Position numbers and translations under genes: made by a program. Below are positions 53,979-62,644 of a DNA stretch of 64,000 nucleotides, piece by piece. The stretch is from Adlercreutzia hattorii. GTDB taxonomy: Bacteria; Actinomycetota; Coriobacteriia; Coriobacteriales; Eggerthellaceae. Below the pieces are notes generated by a model. It saw nothing but the letters and a program-made list of their open reading frames with translations, did no database searches and was not told where the DNA came from. Each line of letters opens with the position of its first letter. The first letter of the stretch is position 1. The stretch is taken from positions 1,039,001 to 1,103,000 of the forward strand of contig NZ_AP022829.1 in NCBI RefSeq assembly GCF_011405655.1, written 5' to 3'.

Positions 53979-56609
53979 ATGGACGATTCTCAGAACGTGT
54001 TCGAGCCGGGCGCTCTTTCGCGTCGCGGGTTTTTGAAGGGCAGTGCCGTCGCCGCTGTTTCGGCGGGGGCCCTGTCGTCTCTGGTCGCTTGCGCGCCGAG
54101 CTCTCCGGCCCCGAAGGAAGGCCTGGCCGGTACCGCCGGCGCCACATCGGTGGACGAGGGTACCTGGATTGCTGCAGCATGCTGGGACAACTGCGGCGGC
54201 CGCTGCGTGAACCGCGTGCTCGTGCGCGACGGCGAAGTGGTGCGCCAGGGCAGCGAGACTTCCCATGAGGACAGCTTCGAGTGGCTGCAGCAGCGCGGAT
54301 GCCCGCGCGGGCGGGCACGGGCCCAGCAGGTCTTCGGCGAAGATCGGGTGAAGTTCCCCATGAAGCGCAAGAGCTGGCAGCCCGGCGGCGGTGCCAATGC
54401 CCACGGTGAGCTGCGCGGGCGCGACCAATGGGAGCAGATCAGCTGGGAAGAGGCCATCGACTACATTGCCCAAGAGGCCGAGCGCATCTACGGCGAGTTC
54501 GGCCCTGCGGCCGTCATCGGCACCAAGGCCTTGGCCGTGGGCAAGATTCTCCACCAGCTCGGCGGCCACATCTCCCTTTCCGATACGAGCTCCATCGGAA
54601 CCTACGCCTTCAACATCGTAGCGCTCGGGCTTCCCTCCCAGGATCTGGGCGAGCTGAACGACCGCTTCGACAACAAGAACGCCGACACCATCGTGATCAT
54701 GGGCGGCAACCCCGCCTGGTCCTCGGGCGGCTCCACCATGAACAACTTCAACGAGGCCCGCGATGCCGGCGTGCAGTTCGTCTACGTCGGGCCCTCTTAC
54801 AACGCCACGGCAGCGTACTTCGAGGCCCGCTGGGTGCCGGTGCTGCCCGGCACCGATACGGCCTTCATGCTGGGCGTGTGCTACGAGATGATCGAGCAGG
54901 ACGTGGTGGACTACGACTTCCTGAACACCTACTGCGTCGGCTTCGACGGCGATCACATGCCCGCCGACGCCACCCTGCAGGAGAACTTCCGCGGCTACCT
55001 GGTGGGCGACTACGACGGCACCCCGAAGACGGCCGAATGGGCCAGCGCCATTTGCGGAACTCCCGTAGAGGACATCCGCTGGTTCGCCGAGACCGTCGGT
55101 AAGGATCACAAGGTCATGCTCATGCACAACTACGCCTTGGCCCGCTGCGCCTCGGCCGACAACATCCCCCAGCTCTTCATGACCATGGGGGCCATGGGCG
55201 GGCACATGGGCAAGTCGGGCCATGCCTGCGGCGGTGCCTACAAGACCTACGCCGGCGCCGGCGGCCCCGCGCTGGTGAAGTTCGGCGAGACGGGCCTGCC
55301 GGCCACGAAGAACGCGCTGGCGGACACCATGCCCGAGCCGCTCATGTGGCAGTGCATCCGGGAGGGGCGCTACAACTCCACCGGTGCCGCCTACGGCGTG
55401 AACTTCAACGCCGAGGACATCAAGGAAACTGAGTTCAAGTGGCTCAACATCGAGGGGCGCAACACGTTGCAGACGGCGGTGGGCCTAAGCGATGCGCGGG
55501 AGGCCATCCAGAAACTCGATTTCGTCACCGACCTCGCCTACACCTTCGACACGTCCGCGGCCTATGCCGACATCGTGCTGCCCTGCGCCACGGAATGGGA
55601 GCGCGTGGGCGGCTTTGCGGGACACCAGCGCTCGCGCGAGACGGTGGTCGTCTACAGCCGCGTCACCGAGCCTCTGTGGGAGGCCAAGACCGAGTTCGAG
55701 ATCGGGCGCATGCTCGCCGCGCGTTTGGGCATGGACCCCGACGAGCTGTGGCCCATCACCGAGGAGCAGGCGTTCTTCAACCAGATCGTCGGGTGCACCT
55801 ATGTGGATGCCGCCGGCGAGGAGAAGCCCCTGGTGACGATCACCGCCGACGATATCGCGAAGTGGGGCGTGGACGCTGAGCCCCAGGAGGGCGACATCGC
55901 CCTGGACGACTTCCTCTCAGCGGGCTGCTACACGGTCAAGCGCGCCGAGGGCGACGGCTATTCCTACATCGGCTACAAGGACTTCGTGGACGACCCGGAA
56001 GCCAATCCCCGCGAGAGCGCCTCGGGCAAGCTGGAGATCTACTGCCAGTACAAGGGCGACATGCTGAACTCCATGGGCTACAGCCCCGCCGGTACCTTCA
56101 AGCCCTATCCCACCTATGTTGCCTCCCCCGAGGGCCGCGAGGGCATGTTCGCTGACCGCCAGATCGGCGGGGCGGCCAGCGAGTACCCGCTCATCGTGTA
56201 CAACCCCCATTACCTGCGTCGTGCCCATGGCGTCATGGACAACGTGCCGTGGCTGCGCGAGGCATGGTCGGCGCCGGTGTTCGTGAGCGCCGCCGATGCG
56301 GCCGCGCGCGGCGTGGCCGACGGCGATACCGTGCGGGTGTACAGCGCCCACGGCTCGGTGCTGCGCACGGCCTCGGTGGTGGAGATGCTCATGCCCGGCT
56401 GCGTCGGCCTTCCCCATGGGGCCTGGGCCGATTTCAGCAAGGACGACGGCATCGACGTCGCCGGTATGGACAACGTGCTGTGCGGCTCGGTGACCAGCGG
56501 CATGGGCACCTCGGGCTACAACAATTACAACTGCAACTTCGAGAAGTACGAGGGCGAGGCGCTCGTGGCCGACTGCGAGCTGCCCTGCCGCACCGTCGCC
56601 ATGGCGTAG
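53979..56609 (+). CDS. DMSO reductase-family molybdopterin oxidoreductase, catalytic subunit
   Basis: 876 residues. Tat signal SRRGFLKGSAVAAVSAGALS with VAC; Fe-S motif CWDNCGGRC with a distal RGCPRGRA; the molybdopterin core (TIVIMGGNPAWSSGG, WVPVLPGTDTAFMLG) and the C-terminal MGD-binding domain (NPHYLRRAHGVMDNVPWL; ADGDTVRVYSAHGSVLRTAS). It reduces an unidentified acceptor outside the cell, receiving electrons from the ferredoxin-type subunit 12 bp downstream. The Mo-ligand residue could not be assigned with confidence. Confidence 0.92.
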   Translation: MDDSQNVFEPGALSRRGFLKGSAVAAVSAGALSSLVACAPSSPAPKEGLAGTAGATSVDEGTWIAAACWDNCGGRCVNRVLVRDGEVVRQGSETSHEDSFEWLQQRGCPRGRARAQQVFGEDRVKFPMKRKSWQPGGGANAHGELRGRDQWEQISWEEAIDYIAQEAERIYGEFGPAAVIGTKALAVGKILHQLGGHISLSDTSSIGTYAFNIVALGLPSQDLGELNDRFDNKNADTIVIMGGNPAWSSGGSTMNNFNEARDAGVQFVYVGPSYNATAAYFEARWVPVLPGTDTAFMLGVCYEMIEQDVVDYDFLNTYCVGFDGDHMPADATLQENFRGYLVGDYDGTPKTAEWASAICGTPVEDIRWFAETVGKDHKVMLMHNYALARCASADNIPQLFMTMGAMGGHMGKSGHACGGAYKTYAGAGGPALVKFGETGLPATKNALADTMPEPLMWQCIREGRYNSTGAAYGVNFNAEDIKETEFKWLNIEGRNTLQTAVGLSDAREAIQKLDFVTDLAYTFDTSAAYADIVLPCATEWERVGGFAGHQRSRETVVVYSRVTEPLWEAKTEFEIGRMLAARLGMDPDELWPITEEQAFFNQIVGCTYVDAAGEEKPLVTITADDIAKWGVDAEPQEGDIALDDFLSAGCYTVKRAEGDGYSYIGYKDFVDDPEANPRESASGKLEIYCQYKGDMLNSMGYSPAGTFKPYPTYVASPEGREGMFADRQIGGAASEYPLIVYNPHYLRRAHGVMDNVPWLREAWSAPVFVSAADAAARGVADGDTVRVYSAHGSVLRTASVVEMLMPGCVGLPHGAWADFSKDDGIDVAGMDNVLCGSVTSGMGTSGYNNYNCNFEKYEGEALVADCELPCRTVAMA

Positions 56610-56621
56610 GAGGGGACACTC

Positions 56622-57197
56622 ATGACTCAGATAGGTTTTTACTACGATCAGACCCGTTGCGCCGGCTGCAAGACCTGCCAGGTGGCCTGCAAGGACAAGA
56701 ACCGCCTGGGCGTGGGCCCGGTGCTGCGCAAGGTGGCGAGCCGCCAGGTGGGAACCTACCCGGCCGTGAAGCTGTACCATCTTTCCGCCTCCTGCAATCA
56801 TTGCGAGAGCCCGGCCTGCATGGCGAAGTGCCCTACCGGGGCGCTCTCCAAGACCGACGAGGGAGCGGTAGTGCGCGACGCCGAGGCCTGCATCGGCTGC
56901 TCCAGCTGCGTGAACGCCTGCCCCTACGGGCACCCGCAGATCGATGAGACCACGGGGCTGTCGGTCAAGTGCGACGCCTGCTCCGAGTGGCGCGCCGCCG
57001 GCTACCTTCCCGCCTGCGTGGAGGCGTGCCCCTACCGGGCGCTCGATTTCGGCGACGTGGAGGAGCTGCGCGCCAAGTACGGCGCGGAGGCAGTGAGCTC
57101 CATTCCCGCCCTGGGCGAGGACACCACCGGCTCGCACACGCTCATCAAGGCGCGTGCCGCGGCCTTGGAAGACGAGGGCACGCCCGTGACCCTGTAG
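56622..57197 (+). CDS. DmsB-type 4Fe-4S ferredoxin subunit
   Basis: 191 residues with four cysteine clusters: CAGCKTCQVAC, CNHCESPACMAKCP, CIGCSSCVNACPYG, and CDAC plus CVEACP. This is the electron-transfer subunit of DMSO reductase-type enzymes. No DmsC or NrfD membrane subunit follows. Either the anchor is encoded elsewhere or electrons come from another carrier. The sensor kinase gene starts 119 bp later. Confidence 0.93.
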   Translation: MTQIGFYYDQTRCAGCKTCQVACKDKNRLGVGPVLRKVASRQVGTYPAVKLYHLSASCNHCESPACMAKCPTGALSKTDEGAVVRDAEACIGCSSCVNACPYGHPQIDETTGLSVKCDACSEWRAAGYLPACVEACPYRALDFGDVEELRAKYGAEAVSSIPALGEDTTGSHTLIKARAAALEDEGTPVTL

Positions 57198-57316
57198 CCT
57201 TTCCCGTTCCCGAGCGATGCCGCAAGTCCGAGGTGGGCTTGCGGCTCGCCGGGGTTTCGGGATAAGCTGGCACGGGGCGCGGGAAGCGTGGGAAGAAGAA
57301 AGTTCGGAGGCATCTT

Positions 57317-59047
57317 ATGGGGGATGGGGCAAAGCCGCGCCGCAGCCGGCCTTTGGTGGTGCGCTATATCGCTCTCATGACCGCGGTGGCGGTGGTGCTC
57401 GTAGCGCTGTTCGGCTGGATGTCCTATCAGGAGCAGTCGCGCCATATGGAGGAGCAGATGCTCGCCGAGGCCCGGATTCTGGAGAAATCGGTGCGGGCGA
57501 CGTGGGATTTCATCGACTACGAACAGCCCAATATCAACTATGACCGCGACGGGACCTACAACTTCAAGGGGCTCTACTGCTCGCTGGTGGGAAAATCGGT
57601 GGGCAAGCTGTTCACCTTGAGCACCGACGGCCGCTACACGCTCCGCTATACGCGGCTCGATCCCCGCAACGCCCTCGATGCCCCCGACGAGTTCGAGCAG
57701 CGGGCCCTCGACGCGTTCTACCACGAGGGCGCCTCCGAGTACACGGGCTTTGTCAATGCCGCGGACGGTTCCCGGGAGTACCGCTATGTGGGGGCCATCT
57801 ACCTCACGGACAGCTGCCTTGAGTGCCACGGTGCCCCGGCCGGCGAGCTGGATGTGACGGGCTTTCCGAAAGAGGGGCTTTCCGCCGGCGATATCGGCGG
57901 TGCGGTGAGCATTAGCATGCCGACGGATCTGTACCAGGCGGGCATCAACCGGAACACGGTGCTCATCATCGGCTTTTTCGTGCTCTTCCTCACGATCACA
58001 TTTTTGGCGAGCCTGCTGTTCTTCCGCCGCCGCGTGACCGAGCCGCTCACGTCTCTGGAGGCCGCCGTGGAGCAGATGGGTCAGGGGAATTTCAGCACGC
58101 CTGTGCCGGAGGGCGGTTATTCCCGCGAAGTCGACGAGCTCGTGCAGGGTGTGAAGGCCATGGCCGGCGAGCTCGATTCGCTGTACACCACCCTTGAGGA
58201 GAAGGTGGGCTCGCGCACGCGGCTCTATCGCGAGGCCAACGAGATGCTGGAAGAACAGCGGGCCGCCCTGGCGCGCACCAACGAGCTTCTGGAGCAGACC
58301 AACGGCAAGCTCGCCCAGGAAAACGAGTACCGCACCAACATCGTGGCCATCTTGAGCCACGAGCTGCGGACGCCTTTGACCTCCATCCTCGCCTTCGTTG
58401 ATCTGTGGGAGGCGTCGGGGGAGGAGCACAGCCCGGAGAGCCGCGAGTGCCTCGAGAAGATCAAGACCCAAAGCCAGGTGCTCCTCGAGATGGTGAACAA
58501 CGCCCTCGATATGGTGCGGGTGGAATCCGGTGCGCTTGAGTTCGCCCGGGACCCCGTCGACGTGACCGACCTGGCGGCCGTGACCGTCGGCGCGGTCGGG
58601 CCCATTGCCGAGCAGAAGGGCGTGGGGGTCGACTTCGCCATCGCGCGCGAGGTCCCCCTCATCCGCGGCGACTGGGCGCAGCTGGAGAAAATCCTCACCA
58701 ACCTGCTGAGCAACGCCGTGAAGTTCACCGGCGCCGGGGGCATGGTGTGGTTGAAGGCAAGTTATGACGGGCGGAGGCGGGAACTCACGCTTGCCGTCGA
58801 GGATGAGGGCATCGGCATCGCGAAGGAGCGGCAGGAGGGCATATTCGACCGCTTCGTGCAGGCCGACGCCTCCATTTCCCGGAAATACCGGGGCAGCGGC
58901 CTGGGGCTTTCCCTTGTGAAGAAGACGGCGGAGGCCCTGGGCGGGTCGGTATCGGTGGAAAGCGAGCCGGGGCGGGGGAGCACCTTCACCGTCACGCTGC
59001 CCGTCACCCCCATCGAGGAGGATGAAGATGAAGATTCTCATTGCTGA
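57317..59047 (+). CDS. Sensor histidine kinase with periplasmic c-heme (Tll0287-like) domain
   Basis: 576 residues. Membrane segment about 17-38, an extracytoplasmic domain of Tll0287-like/DUF3365 type with a c-type heme motif CLECH near residue 168, a second membrane segment (IGFFVLFLTITFLASLLFF), HAMP, a coiled coil, HisKA (IVAILSHELRTPLTSILAFV) and HATPase (NLLSNAVKFTGAG; VEDEGIGIAKERQEG). The heme lets it sense redox state or a small ligand outside the cell. Start ATG 57317 follows CGGAGG. Its gene position after the reductase subunits suggests control of that operon. Confidence 0.93.
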   Translation: MGDGAKPRRSRPLVVRYIALMTAVAVVLVALFGWMSYQEQSRHMEEQMLAEARILEKSVRATWDFIDYEQPNINYDRDGTYNFKGLYCSLVGKSVGKLFTLSTDGRYTLRYTRLDPRNALDAPDEFEQRALDAFYHEGASEYTGFVNAADGSREYRYVGAIYLTDSCLECHGAPAGELDVTGFPKEGLSAGDIGGAVSISMPTDLYQAGINRNTVLIIGFFVLFLTITFLASLLFFRRRVTEPLTSLEAAVEQMGQGNFSTPVPEGGYSREVDELVQGVKAMAGELDSLYTTLEEKVGSRTRLYREANEMLEEQRAALARTNELLEQTNGKLAQENEYRTNIVAILSHELRTPLTSILAFVDLWEASGEEHSPESRECLEKIKTQSQVLLEMVNNALDMVRVESGALEFARDPVDVTDLAAVTVGAVGPIAEQKGVGVDFAIAREVPLIRGDWAQLEKILTNLLSNAVKFTGAGGMVWLKASYDGRRRELTLAVEDEGIGIAKERQEGIFDRFVQADASISRKYRGSGLGLSLVKKTAEALGGSVSVESEPGRGSTFTVTLPVTPIEEDEDEDSHC

Positions 59048-59744
59048 CGACGAGCGGGACATCTGCGAGGCGGTGTGCAAAATCGTCGAGCGCGCGGGGC
59101 ACACCTGCCTGTGCGTCTACGACGGCGCCCTGGCCCTCGCGGCCTTCGAGCGCGAGCAGCCCGATGTGGTCATCCTCGATGTGATGATGCCTGAGGTGAA
59201 CGGGTTCGATTTGTGCCGCGATCTGCGCGCCCGCGACCCGCATGTGCCCATCATGATGCTCTCGGCGAAAAGCGACATCGTCGACAAGGGCGTCGGGTTC
59301 GCCGCCGGCTGCGACGATTACGTGGCAAAGCCCTTCAACAGCCAGGAGCTGGCCATGCGCATCGAGGCTTTGCTGCGCCGCGCCCGGCTGGCCGACGAGG
59401 GGCGCGAGCCGCGCCGGAGCCGTGCGGTGGTGCGCCTGGGCGACATGGAGATTCGCCTCAAGCGCAACGAGGTGCTCGTCCACGGCCGCTACGTCAACCT
59501 CACACCGAAGGAGTTCCAGATCATCGCGTTTCTCGCCAATCATGTGGGGGAGGTGTTCTCGGCCCAGGACATCATGGCCAACGTGTGGGGCGAGGCCTAT
59601 CGGCCCGAGTCGGCGAGCATCGCCGTGTTCGTGCGCAAGATTCGCAACAAGATAGAGGACGACCCCAGCAAGCCCCGCTACCTGCAAACCATCTGGCGCG
59701 AGGGCTACCGCCTCGGCGACGCCTCGATGATCGAGGGAGACTGA
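59028..59744 (+). CDS. OmpR-family response regulator
   Basis: 238 residues from ATG 59028, seven bases after GAGGAG; ATG 59022 is too close to it. Overlaps the kinase end. Receiver with acidic DDE, phospho-acceptor in VVILDVMMPEVNG, conserved K in YVAKPFN; C-terminal winged helix (YVNLTPKEFQIIAFLANHVG; SIAVFVRKIRNKI). Cognate partner of the heme kinase; likely binds repeats such as those at 53832-53876. Confidence 0.95.
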   Translation: MKILIADDERDICEAVCKIVERAGHTCLCVYDGALALAAFEREQPDVVILDVMMPEVNGFDLCRDLRARDPHVPIMMLSAKSDIVDKGVGFAAGCDDYVAKPFNSQELAMRIEALLRRARLADEGREPRRSRAVVRLGDMEIRLKRNEVLVHGRYVNLTPKEFQIIAFLANHVGEVFSAQDIMANVWGEAYRPESASIAVFVRKIRNKIEDDPSKPRYLQTIWREGYRLGDASMIEGD

Positions 59745-60041
59745 CGAAGGAATCGCCGCGGCGCACGGCTTCGAAGCGCGGCGTGTCTGCGTTAGCATCT
59801 CGGGGCGCCTCAGCTCGAGAATGGGGTGCACCCACATTTCTACTCTCCTCGACAGCACTACAAAAATTTCCTGGGAGGTTTTCGGCAACGTTTGTTTGGC
59901 GCACGGGGCACGGCAGCGCTATAGGAGTCATGAGAAAAACCGTCAAATAGGGGACTGTTGCGCCGCGACCGGCTCTGGCTCGGGCTTGGCGGCAGGGAGG
60001 GGTCGTCTCGGCAGCGTGGTTGCGCAGAAATGCCGCACCAG

Positions 60042-60116
60042 AGACACAGTTTCTCTGCGCTAGACACAATTTCGGCTGAAATCCTTCCGTATTAGCTACA
60101 TAGAACGTGGTATTCT
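60042..60116 (+). promoter_or_regulatory. Direct repeat and weak promoter upstream of the ATPase gene
   Basis: AGACACAGTTTC (60042-60053) and AGACACAATTTC (60062-60073) are 20 bp apart, two helical turns. A TATTCT at 60111-60116 could be a -10 box; no good -35 is seen. The remaining part of 59745-60140 shows no supported gene. Confidence 0.4.
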
Positions 60117-60140
60117 TTCTGTGTTGGAAACAGTTACCTG

Positions 60141-61535
60141 ATGAAAGCGGTGTTTTCCATGGCTGCAATTCGACGTAAAATGCTTCAGGTACTTGAACGC
60201 TGGAACGAAAGCAAGGCAAAGAAGGCCTTTCTGCTCGTGGGAGCGCGACAGACGGGAAAAACTTATATCGTGAGAGAATTTGCTCGCGAACACTTCGCTC
60301 ATCTTGCCGAAGTGAACTTTCTGGAGGACGAGAAGGCCATTCGGGTTCTTTCGGAAGCACAGGATGCGGAAGACTTCGTCTCGCGTCTCTCTCTGATTTG
60401 CGGCATGCCTGTAATTCCTGGAGAGACGCTTGTCTTTCTCGATGAGATACAGGAGGCACCCGATCTTATTACCGCTGTGAAGTTCCTCGTCGAGGATGGC
60501 CGTCATCGGGTGGTGATCTCCGGATCGATGCTGGGTACCGAAATGAAGGGCTTTCGCTCTTTCCCGGTAGGCTATGTGCAGATCGAGCGCATGTTCCCTC
60601 TCGATTTCGAGGAGTTCTGCTGGTCGCAAAACGTGCCACAGGCGATCATCGACGACATCAGAGAGGCGTTTGATGCTCGAAAGGGGCTGGATGCAGGACT
60701 TCACGAGAGGCTTTCCGGCTTGTTCAGGTACTTTGTAGCTATTGGTGGAATGCCTGAGGCGGTGAGTGCGTATCTCGACTCCTCCTACGACATGATGGCG
60801 GTGCGCGCTGTTGCTTCGCAGATCGTGGAGCAGTATCGGTTCGATATCGCGAAATATGCCCAAGGTCGCGCACCGCAGATTCGGCGGGTATTCGATGCCG
60901 TCCCCTCGCAACTCGATAAGGTGAACAAGCGCTTTCGCATGGACGCTTTGAAAAGCGGGGCCGTGTACGATCGCTACGCCAACGATTTCGCGTGGCTCAT
61001 CGATGCGGCGGTTGTGCTGCCGACTTATCAAGTGAGCGAACCGAAACGCCCGCTTAGGCGAACGGCCCAAGAGAACAAGTTCAAGCTTTACGAGGCCGAC
61101 ACGGGGCTCTTGCTATCGCAGTACGCGCCCCAGACAATGCTGGATGTCATCGCCGACGCACCCTCGGTGAACTTCGGCTCGGTCTACGAAAATGCCGTCG
61201 CCCAGGCGCTCAGTAACGAGAACCCCGATCTGTTCTATTTCTGCAGCAGCCGAAAGGGCGAGGTGGATTTCATCGCGCAGCGCAACGACGGCGCTCTTGT
61301 GCCCATTGAGGTCAAGTCGGGGAAGGACTACAAGCTGCATACGGCTCTCAACAATTTGTTGGGCACGCACGACTTCGAGATAGGGGAGGCCTGCGTGCTC
61401 TCCTCGGCGAATGTGGAGCGGCGTGAGCGCGAGGGTAAGCCCATATGGTATCTGCCTCTTTACATGGCGTTCTGCATTGCCGAGCAAACAAGTGGCACCT
61501 TCGGCTCCATGCATCTGGCTCCTCCGACGTTTTAG
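60141..61535 (+). CDS. ATPase of the AAA / DUF4143 family
   Basis: 464 residues from ATG 60141; ATG 60159 is an alternative and neither has a strong ribosome binding site. N-terminal AAA_14 domain with Walker A VGARQTGKTYIV and Walker B LVFLDEIQEAP; arginine-like motif GSMLGTE; C-terminal DUF4143 domain ending in a nuclease-like fold (FYFCSSRKGEVDFIAQRNDG, then VPIEVKSG). Such proteins are widespread and often horizontally acquired; their role is unsettled. Monocistronic and with lower GC than neighbours. Confidence 0.9.
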   Translation: MKAVFSMAAIRRKMLQVLERWNESKAKKAFLLVGARQTGKTYIVREFAREHFAHLAEVNFLEDEKAIRVLSEAQDAEDFVSRLSLICGMPVIPGETLVFLDEIQEAPDLITAVKFLVEDGRHRVVISGSMLGTEMKGFRSFPVGYVQIERMFPLDFEEFCWSQNVPQAIIDDIREAFDARKGLDAGLHERLSGLFRYFVAIGGMPEAVSAYLDSSYDMMAVRAVASQIVEQYRFDIAKYAQGRAPQIRRVFDAVPSQLDKVNKRFRMDALKSGAVYDRYANDFAWLIDAAVVLPTYQVSEPKRPLRRTAQENKFKLYEADTGLLLSQYAPQTMLDVIADAPSVNFGSVYENAVAQALSNENPDLFYFCSSRKGEVDFIAQRNDGALVPIEVKSGKDYKLHTALNNLLGTHDFEIGEACVLSSANVERREREGKPIWYLPLYMAFCIAEQTSGTFGSMHLAPPTF

Positions 61536-61559
61536 AAGGCCCACGACGTTCTGAAGCGT

Positions 61560-62273
61560 TTACGCCGGGGCGGCTTCCAGGTCGAGGTCGGAGGCTGCGG
61601 CGGCTGGTTCGGCCAGACGGTCGGCAGCGGCCTTGCGCAGGCGCAGGACCACATAGGCGCCCATGACAACCGAGTACACGGCGATGGAAAGCACGGCCAC
61701 CTCGTTGCCGGCCACAGCACTGGGCATGAGCAGCAGCGCCAGATGCACGTAGGTGAGCACGTAGAAGGGATAGGCGAGCCGCTGCACGCGCTTCCAGCTG
61801 GCCGCCTTCATGGCGTGCTTCACGCGCTGGGCCGAGGTGACCCACAGCACCACCATGAGCGCGGTGATGAGCGCCGCGAGCCCCAGGGAGAAGGCCAAGT
61901 TGCCGGAGAAGGCGCTCGCCAGGCGCGGCAGGTAGGAGGCGCCGTAGAAGGCGATGTGCCCGCAGGCGAAGATGCAGGCGAGGATGGACAGCTGCCGGCG
62001 GATGGGCATGAGGTGGGTGCGCAGCGGGTTCCCCTCGCCGAGCACGCCCACGAACATGACCACGGTGAACAACAGGAAGGCCAAAGCGCAGCGCTGCATG
62101 AGCGGCTGGAAGTAGGACCAGGCCTCGCCGCGCACGCCGGCGGACACGCCCCAGAAGTACAGGGCCACGAGCGCCACAGCGCAGACATAGAACGGGACGG
62201 GGTGCTTCTTCAAGGGTTTCGCACAGGCCCAGACAAGGGCAAAGGACACAACGAGGGCTACGATAAATCGCAT
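61560..62273 (-). CDS. Ferric reductase-like membrane protein, MsrQ/YedZ-like
   Basis: 237 residues with six predicted membrane helices (for example FIVALVVSFALVWAC; LLFTVVMFVGVLG; ILACIFACGHIAFYGASYLP; FYVLTYVHLALLLM). Histidines in CGHIAF and YVHLAL are placed like the heme b ligands of the ferric reductase-like/MsrQ family, which supplies electrons to SUOX-fold enzymes such as MsrP. ATG 62273 follows AAGGAG. Not next to a SUOX gene here, but two such enzymes exist in the window. Divergent from the last reductase. Confidence 0.8.
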   Translation of the reverse strand: MRFIVALVVSFALVWACAKPLKKHPVPFYVCAVALVALYFWGVSAGVRGEAWSYFQPLMQRCALAFLLFTVVMFVGVLGEGNPLRTHLMPIRRQLSILACIFACGHIAFYGASYLPRLASAFSGNLAFSLGLAALITALMVVLWVTSAQRVKHAMKAASWKRVQRLAYPFYVLTYVHLALLLMPSAVAGNEVAVLSIAVYSVVMGAYVVLRLRKAAADRLAEPAAAASDLDLEAAPA

Positions 62274-62492
62274 GATGACTCCTTCAATTCAGATAGACCG
62301 ATTGCAACGACTATCTCCCTCTGCTCGATAAGGTACCACAGGAGGAATTATCCGGCAACGAGAATTGTTTGAGCGGTCTTAGTCTTGAGAAATACGCTTG
62401 GAAATCTAGAATACACCAATAGGACACTATTACAGCAGAGAGAAGATGCGAAAGAGAGAGTAATTACTTGCAATATTGGGCATCAATAGTAG

Positions 62493-62556
62493 TTGACTGT
62501 CCTAGATTTGCATGATAGTATGGGCGCTGTAACCGTCATACAAGTTTAGGACGGTT
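62493..62556 (+). promoter_or_regulatory. Promoter and inverted repeat of the terminal Mo reductase gene
   Basis: TTGACT (62493-62498), 17 bp spacer, TAGTAT (62516-62521). Immediately downstream AACCGTC (62531-62537) and GACGGTT (62550-62556) form a 7-bp dyad over the likely transcription start, a typical operator position. The remaining AT-rich part of 62274-62644 has no gene. Confidence 0.6.
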
Positions 62557-62644
62557 GCACCTATGCATGGGTCGTACTGGAGAAAAGAGGGGAAACGACC
62601 TTGCCGAGGGAGCTTTCCCTGCGATCGGAAGAGGAGGGTCATGT

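Noticed and set aside
54580-54640. Assigning Ser, Cys or Asp as Mo ligand in the DMSO reductase-type enzyme
   Set aside because: By-eye alignment around SDTSSIGTYAFN is ambiguous; a structural alignment is required.
59811-59946. Tiny ORF around ATG 59930 (MRKTVK) after the response regulator
   Set aside because: Six codons, no convincing ribosome binding site and no context for a leader peptide.
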